From NCBI GenBank assembly GCA_937870825.1, contig CALMZO010000260.1, positions 1-61,625 on the forward strand: 61,625 nucleotides of DNA, written 5' to 3'. Made by a program: the position numbers and the translations under genes. How positions within the stretch are numbered: the stretch's first letter is position 1; every line of letters begins with the position of its first letter. Of this stretch, positions 57,755 through 61,625 are shown piece by piece. Under the pieces are notes generated by a model. That model searched no databases, was not told the DNA's origin, and saw only the letters and a list, made by a program, of their open reading frames with translations. Source of the DNA: an uncultured Chloroflexota bacterium. Its GTDB lineage: Bacteria; Chloroflexota; Anaerolineae; UBA4142; SHND01.

Positions 57755-58695
57755 TGGAGCTGTACGGACCGAATGTGTTGGTGGCATTTATCGGCGCGGC
57801 AGGTGTGCTGATTCTTACGCTCGTCCTGCAAATCAAGCCGGAACATCGCTTAATTGAAGGCGGACCGCGCCGCACCAAGTTTAGCGAACGTTTGCAGCGC
57901 AAGCTCAACGAAGCCGACCTCGACGTGAGCGCCAGTGAATTCATCCGCATCGCGCTGTTCCTCGGTCTCGTCCTTGGACTCGTGTTGTATTTGAGCATTG
58001 GCGCGTGGACTGCCTTTCTCGTCGGTTTAGGCATCGGCATTGCCGGATATTGGTCGTATCTCGAAGACCGCCGTGACAACCGGCGGCGGCAATACCAAGA
58101 CGAGATGTCTGCCGCCATCGATATGCTCTTGCAAGCGAGCTCAGTTGGGATGGGCGTTCCCATGGCGGTTCAATTCGCGGCGGAACGCGCGCCGGGCATG
58201 GTACGCGCGGACTTTCAAAAAACGCAGCGACTGCAAGCGACCGGCACGCCACTCGAAGACGCGCTCAAGACAGTGAGCGCCGAACGTCAAGACATGCTCT
58301 TTGATCGTCTGACGGAAGCGTTAATCTCTACACACTTGCGGCAGACGTCACTACTCGACGTGCTGCGTCCGATGAACGAATTGGTGCGCGGTCTATCTGC
58401 GGCGCGGCGGCGCATCGCCACCGCCCAAGTTCGCATCCGTTGGGAGGCGCGCATCGTTTGTGTAGCGCCCTTTGTGTTCATCCTCATTTTGAATCAGACC
58501 GCGCCGGACTTGCAGCGTCCGTTCTATGGAAGTGTCGTCGGTCAAATCGCTCTCATCGTGATCGGCGCGATGTGTTTCAGTGCGTACTACCTGATGAACC
58601 GGATCGGCGCACGCGCGATGCGCCCGGTAGAGTCAATGAACGAGTCTAGATCGGACGAAAAAGAGAAAGCAGGAGCGCTTGGCGCGTTAGCATAA
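57754..58695 (+). CDS. tadB: Inner-membrane pilus assembly protein TadB
   Basis: The 313-residue protein starts in the tadA stop (TGATG). It has membrane helices near 8-26, 75-108 and 250-295, with a T2SF (GspF-like) domain (about 125-245; MSAAIDMLLQASSVGMGVPM ... TEALISTHLRQTSLLDVL). TadB and TadC form the inner-membrane platform on which the Flp pilin is assembled by the TadA ATPase. Confidence 0.93.
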   Translation: MELYGPNVLVAFIGAAGVLILTLVLQIKPEHRLIEGGPRRTKFSERLQRKLNEADLDVSASEFIRIALFLGLVLGLVLYLSIGAWTAFLVGLGIGIAGYWSYLEDRRDNRRRQYQDEMSAAIDMLLQASSVGMGVPMAVQFAAERAPGMVRADFQKTQRLQATGTPLEDALKTVSAERQDMLFDRLTEALISTHLRQTSLLDVLRPMNELVRGLSAARRRIATAQVRIRWEARIVCVAPFVFILILNQTAPDLQRPFYGSVVGQIALIVIGAMCFSAYYLMNRIGARAMRPVESMNESRSDEKEKAGALGALA

Positions 58696-58714
58696 GCGCG
58701 CAAAAGGAGAGAGG

Positions 58715-59620
58715 ATGGATTTTTTAACGAGTGCAGCAATCGCGTTCGGCGGCGCGGTGGGAGTGTTTTTGGTCTGGCGCGCCATCACGATGCCGACATT
58801 GGCAAAAGATGGGGCGGGCGGACAGCCGCTCGGTGGACAGGTGCAAGTTCATACCACCCCGCTGCTCGACCGCTTGTTCGGTCCGTTTTTGGGCAGATTG
58901 AGCCTTCGGTTGGCGCTGCTGCTGCGCCGCATGGACAAAGATGAAGCGCGAATTCGCGCGGCGGGGTCCCCCGCGCGCTATCCCACAGTCTATGATTTTT
59001 ACGCGTGGAAAGTGGCGATGGGCTTGTTTCTCTTTCTCGTCGGTGTCGCCGCTTCGCTGATTGCCGGTTCCGGATTTCTTTTTGTCGCGTTTGGACTCGG
59101 GCTTGCCGGTTTGTTCCTACCGGACATACAGCTCTCGCAACTCATTCGCAAACGCCAAGAGCAAATGCGTTTCGAAATGGCATTTTCGCTGCACCGCATG
59201 GCAATTATCTGCGCGACGGGGAAATCCCTCAATGAAGCGATCCAGCATCTCGCGTACGAGGACAAACCGGGTGGAGTGTTCATCCAAGAACTACGCAAGA
59301 TCGCGACCGACTTGAATGTGGGCATGACGACCAACGAAGCACTGGATCGGATGAAGGAACGCAATCTCGACATTCCTGAAGTTGTGACCCTTGTGGAACT
59401 GCTGCGCTCGGGCACTGCCGCGGGCACATCCATCTCGGAGGTGCTCCGCAATATCGGCAATGTAATGATTGACAAGGCGCTCCAAGAGATGGAACAGCGC
59501 GGCATCGCGTCCGGTGTGCAGATGATCATTCCCGTCGGCGGTTTGATTCTCCCCGCGATTGGAATCGCGGTGATGGGTCCGGGAATCTATCTCGCCGCGC
59601 AGTACTTTTTGTTTCGATGA
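58715..59620 (+). CDS. tadC: Inner-membrane pilus assembly protein TadC
   Basis: The 301-residue T2SF-domain protein has membrane helices near 5-20, 100-150 and 265-295. The core contains FEMAFSLHRMAIICATGKSL, LNVGMTTNEALDRM and GTAAGTSISEVLRNI. AAAGGAGAGAGG precedes the ATG. It partners TadB. An intergenic structured region and the pilin gene follow. Confidence 0.93.
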   Translation: MDFLTSAAIAFGGAVGVFLVWRAITMPTLAKDGAGGQPLGGQVQVHTTPLLDRLFGPFLGRLSLRLALLLRRMDKDEARIRAAGSPARYPTVYDFYAWKVAMGLFLFLVGVAASLIAGSGFLFVAFGLGLAGLFLPDIQLSQLIRKRQEQMRFEMAFSLHRMAIICATGKSLNEAIQHLAYEDKPGGVFIQELRKIATDLNVGMTTNEALDRMKERNLDIPEVVTLVELLRSGTAAGTSISEVLRNIGNVMIDKALQEMEQRGIASGVQMIIPVGGLILPAIGIAVMGPGIYLAAQYFLFR

Positions 59621-59718
59621 GTTGTCAACAACTCGACGAAGAATCTCTGTGGACGCTTTTCAAAAAAGGAGGTGGCTATCGGATAGAACGAAAGCAATTC
59701 TGCGCGGTAGGAGTAGAG

Positions 59719-59823
59719 CGAGTGCAGCAGCGAACGAGCTGTTCGGCATTCCAACAGTGAGTTGGTTAAAAAGCGCATAACTGGGAATTTCATTCCCGAT
59801 AATCTCGATTGCTGCTGCACTCG
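59719..59823 (+). ncRNA. Cloverleaf-like structured element between tadC and flp
   Basis: A closing stem pairs CGAGTGCAGCAG (59719-59730) with CTGCTGCACTCG (59812-59823). Inside are three consecutive hairpins: CGAAC/GTTCG (59731-59745), CCAAC/GTTGG (59751-59765) and GGGAAT/ATTCCC (59783-59797). Together they make a four-way junction of about 105 bases, in a 275-bp gap that has no reading frame. It may be a regulatory RNA, a processing site or a palindromic repeat. Confidence 0.5.
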
Positions 59824-59895
59824 CCGCACACTCGAACCGAATCAACTCATCGATAAAGTTCAGTTGAACCAATGACAAACAAAGGAGTCCTGAAG

Positions 59896-60168
59896 ATGTC
59901 TCTCACAACAAGTCGCTCATTTCCATTGCTCGCCATCTTGCTACTGCAAGTGTTTGCGCTCACGCGCGTGCTGTCCGGTTTGTTCAATCGCGCGTGGCTG
60001 CTCTTGAAGCGTTTTGCCCAAGACAACCGTGGCCAAGACCTCGTGGAGTACGCCCTCATCGTCGCTTTTGCCGTCGGCGTTGTGGCGGTGTTGACCGCGC
60101 TGTACACCACAATCAAAAACGTGTTGACCAAAGCCAACAATTCGCTTCAGTCCGCCGCAGGGCAGTAA
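59896..60168 (+). CDS. flp: Flp-type major pilin
   Basis: The 90-residue prepilin starts MSLTTSRSFPLLAILLLQVF at the ATG with AAAGGAGTCC upstream; an ATG 24 bases earlier lacks that signal. The prepilin cleavage motif is NRG^QDLVEYALIVAFAVG (Gly46, Glu at +5), followed by the class-III pilin hydrophobic segment and a short tail (TTIKNVLTKANNSLQ). The leader is 46 residues long and includes a second hydrophobic stretch (9-30), whereas Flp leaders are usually much shorter. Confidence 0.9.
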   Translation: MSLTTSRSFPLLAILLLQVFALTRVLSGLFNRAWLLLKRFAQDNRGQDLVEYALIVAFAVGVVAVLTALYTTIKNVLTKANNSLQSAAGQ

Positions 60169-60191
60169 CAATTCACACAAACCGAACAAGA

Positions 60192-60228
60192 CCGGACGCC
60201 GCCAAGCGCGTGCGCGCTCGGCGTCCGG
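60192..60228 (+). promoter_or_regulatory. Intercistronic hairpin after the pilin gene
   Basis: CCGGACGCCG (60192-60201) pairs with CGGCGTCCGG (60219-60228), with an inner AGCGCG/CGCGCT stem. There is no T-tract, so it is more likely a 3' mRNA stabiliser or processing barrier that lets pilin exceed the downstream genes than a terminator. Confidence 0.65.
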
Positions 60229-60247
60229 AATCAGGGAGGAATTTTCC

Positions 60248-60709
60248 ATGCACAATCTTTCCAGAATCAGAAAAGGAGTGGCACGTTTTCTCCAAGACCA
60301 GCGCGGGCAAGACCTGATCGAGTGGTCTGCCAGTCTCGCGGTGTTCCTCGTGCTGTGCGGCGCAATCGCCATGTACTTTTGGGTGTGGTGGAATCAAACG
60401 GCGGCAGCGGGCGCTGTGCATGACGGAACGTATTTGGCAGCAATCAGAGGAGGCAGCGCAGCGGAAGGCGCGGCGCGTTCAAAGGACATGCTGAACGCGG
60501 CGGTCGGAAAATTCTCTAATCAATACCAAATCCAATTTCAAAGCGACCCGCGCAAAAGCGTGAGCGGGTCGGTCAAAACCAAAAAGACATTCGTCATTCC
60601 GTTCATTGGCAATCTGCCGTACACGATTCAAGCGCACAGTTTCCAGCGGCTCGAACGCTTTTATGGCGGTCCTGTCGGCAAGCGCGGCGCGTCGTTTTGG
60701 TGGTGGTGA
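60248..60709 (+). CDS. TadE-like pseudopilin
   Basis: The 153-residue protein starts MHNLSRIRKGVARFLQDQRG with a prepilin-type motif QRG^QDLIEWSASLAVFLVL (Gly20, Glu at +5) and one N-terminal helix. The rest is a soluble domain ending in YGGPVGKRGASFWWW. GGGAGGAA precedes the ATG. It is probably a minor pseudopilin processed by the same peptidase; the peptidase gene (tadV) is not in this window. Confidence 0.82.
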   Translation: MHNLSRIRKGVARFLQDQRGQDLIEWSASLAVFLVLCGAIAMYFWVWWNQTAAAGAVHDGTYLAAIRGGSAAEGAARSKDMLNAAVGKFSNQYQIQFQSDPRKSVSGSVKTKKTFVIPFIGNLPYTIQAHSFQRLERFYGGPVGKRGASFWWW

Positions 60710-60720
60710 GAGGTAAACGT

Positions 60721-61182
60721 ATGAAATGGCTTTGGCAGTCTCAATCACAAACGAACGTTGATAACGAACGCGGACAAGCATTGGTTGAGTTTGTCTTGAT
60801 CCTCCCGTTCCTGTTCATCCTCTTTGCTGCGCTCATCTTCTTTGGACGCCTGATTTATTCAACCATCGCGTTGAACATGACCAGCTATGACGCGTGCCGC
60901 GCGGCGGTGGAATCGCTGCGCCAAGATGATGGACGGCGGCAGGGGCTGGATGCCGGACGCGAAACTCTCAATGGCTTTTCGATGAGCGCGGCAAGCGCGC
61001 GGCTGACGGTTAGGCCACAAGGGAAATGGGATCGCGGAGCATGGGTGCGCTGTCAAACTCAATACACCTTAAGGACGAACGACATTCCGATGGTGCGGCT
61101 CTTTTATCCGGGCGGCGCGATTCCGCTCAAGTCAGCCTTGTGGTCGCGCATCCAAACGTGGCGCTCGTGGTGGGAACGCTAA
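60721..61182 (+). CDS. tadE: TadE-family pseudopilin
   Basis: The 153-residue protein starts MKWLWQSQSQTNVDNERGQA, with the cleavage motif RG^QALVEFVLILPFLF typical of TadE. The C-terminus is basic and Trp-rich (LWSRIQTWRSWWER). GAGAGG precedes the ATG at 60721. A longer in-frame start at 60697 overlaps the previous gene but has no signal. Confidence 0.88.
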   Translation: MKWLWQSQSQTNVDNERGQALVEFVLILPFLFILFAALIFFGRLIYSTIALNMTSYDACRAAVESLRQDDGRRQGLDAGRETLNGFSMSAASARLTVRPQGKWDRGAWVRCQTQYTLRTNDIPMVRLFYPGGAIPLKSALWSRIQTWRSWWER

Positions 61183-61194
61183 CGGAGGAGAGTG

Positions 61195-61625
61195 ATGTTG
61201 CTCAAAGAACTCAAACATTGGTGGCGCGATCAGCGCGGAGAATACCTCGTGCATTTTGTCTTGCTGTTCCCAGTCGCCATCGTCATGCTCGGTCTCGTCA
61301 TCGACGGTGGATTCATGTACCAGCAGTATCGGTACGCGCAAACAACGGTCGAAGGCGCGGCGCAAGCGGCAAGCCATGAAATCGACGTCAATCACTTTCG
61401 AGCGACCAATCAGGTTGTACTCAATCAGAGCGCCGCGACCGCAATTGCACAGCAATTCATCGCACTCAACAAAAGCAAGTATCTCGTCAAAACCCAAATC
61501 ACGACGCAGCCGACTCGCATCACGGTATGGGGAAAGGCAAAGATCCCCACCATCTTTTTCAAAATCTTTGGGGTTAGCGAGTTGGTCGTCACGGTCAGCG
61601 GGCAGGGCTACCCTGCCTTTGGTAT
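61195..61625 (+). CDS. TadE/TadG-like pilus protein (3' truncated by the window end)
   Basis: The first 143 residues start MLLKELKHWWRDQRGEYLVH. The prepilin-type RG^ motif is followed by EYLVHFVLLFPVAIVMLGLV, with His where Glu is usual at +5, and then GGFMYQQYRYAQTTVEGAAQ, as in TadE/TadG proteins. GGAGGAGAG stands before the ATG. The C-terminus and any vWA domain (typical of TadG) lie outside the window. Confidence 0.82.
   Translation, partial: MLLKELKHWWRDQRGEYLVHFVLLFPVAIVMLGLVIDGGFMYQQYRYAQTTVEGAAQAASHEIDVNHFRATNQVVLNQSAATAIAQQFIALNKSKYLVKTQITTQPTRITVWGKAKIPTIFFKIFGVSELVVTVSGQGYPAFG

Noticed and set aside
52600..61625. 5' half of the LOG gene at the far end of the island
   Set aside because: No minus-strand frame with the GGG-x-GLMG region of LOG proteins was found up to the window end.

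Overview
The window looks like a chromosomal contig of a free-living bacterium of moderately high GC, most likely a Chloroflexota (Anaerolineae-type) lineage. This is an inference. It rests on secreted proteins with long Thr/Pro linkers, lipoproteins, a Tad-type pilus with little sign of an outer-membrane secretin, large TIR/CHAT/caspase genes, and many intergenic palindromic repeats of types I associate with such genomes. No rRNA, tRNA or CRISPR array was seen.

Layout. (1) 1-10.1 kb holds scattered metabolic and envelope genes: aldo/keto reductase, a MoaD-like protein next to a BNR-repeat protein, an MFS transporter, a nitrilase-fold protein lacking its catalytic Cys, threonine aldolase, two small membrane proteins, a remnant of an M29 aminopeptidase, an M23 peptidase, a lipoprotein and an SDR. 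(2) 10.4-19.5 kb is a minus-strand conflict-type operon: caspase, TIR protein, MoxR AAA+ ATPase, vWA-like protein, and a 1364-residue TIR/double-CHAT protein whose two CHAT domains have lost their catalytic residues. Caspase and TIR proteins share a short Gly/Asn/Gln module. (3) 19.7-31.0 kb holds a PqqD-like protein fused to a Tat signal and a knottin-like tail, a TIGR03032/DUF4915-type protein, two paralogous right-handed beta-helix surface proteins, a C25 (gingipain-like) protease and a MOSC protein. (4) 31.0-39.9 kb is a minus-strand polysaccharide locus (rmlB, two small paralogous genes, rmlA, BY-kinase, two Wzz-type proteins, a glycosyltransferase), followed by a CheA-like kinase and a REC-GGDEF regulator. 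(5) 40-52.5 kb is an integrated, partly decayed accessory island. It has a serine recombinase fused to the 3' half of a LOG (TIGR00730) gene, a ribbon-helix-helix repressor next to a strongly structured candidate ncRNA, a divergent ParA-like/NACHT-like pair, a truncated UvrD-type helicase, a DUF4062-STAND-TPR protein of mosaic composition, and a frameshifted relic. (6) 52.6-61.6 kb is a plus-strand Tad/Flp pilus operon (cpaB, cpaE, tadA, tadB, tadC, flp, TadE-like genes) with a promoter, leader and strong intrinsic terminator in front of it, and structured RNA elements around flp. The last gene runs off the window.

The best candidates for undescribed biology are the caspase/TIR/MoxR/vWA/dead-CHAT operon with its shared module, the ncRNA next to the RHH gene in the island, the ParA-like/NACHT pair, the recombinase-LOG fusion, and the PqqD-Tat-knottin protein. 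Functions come from motifs read by eye; no database search was run.
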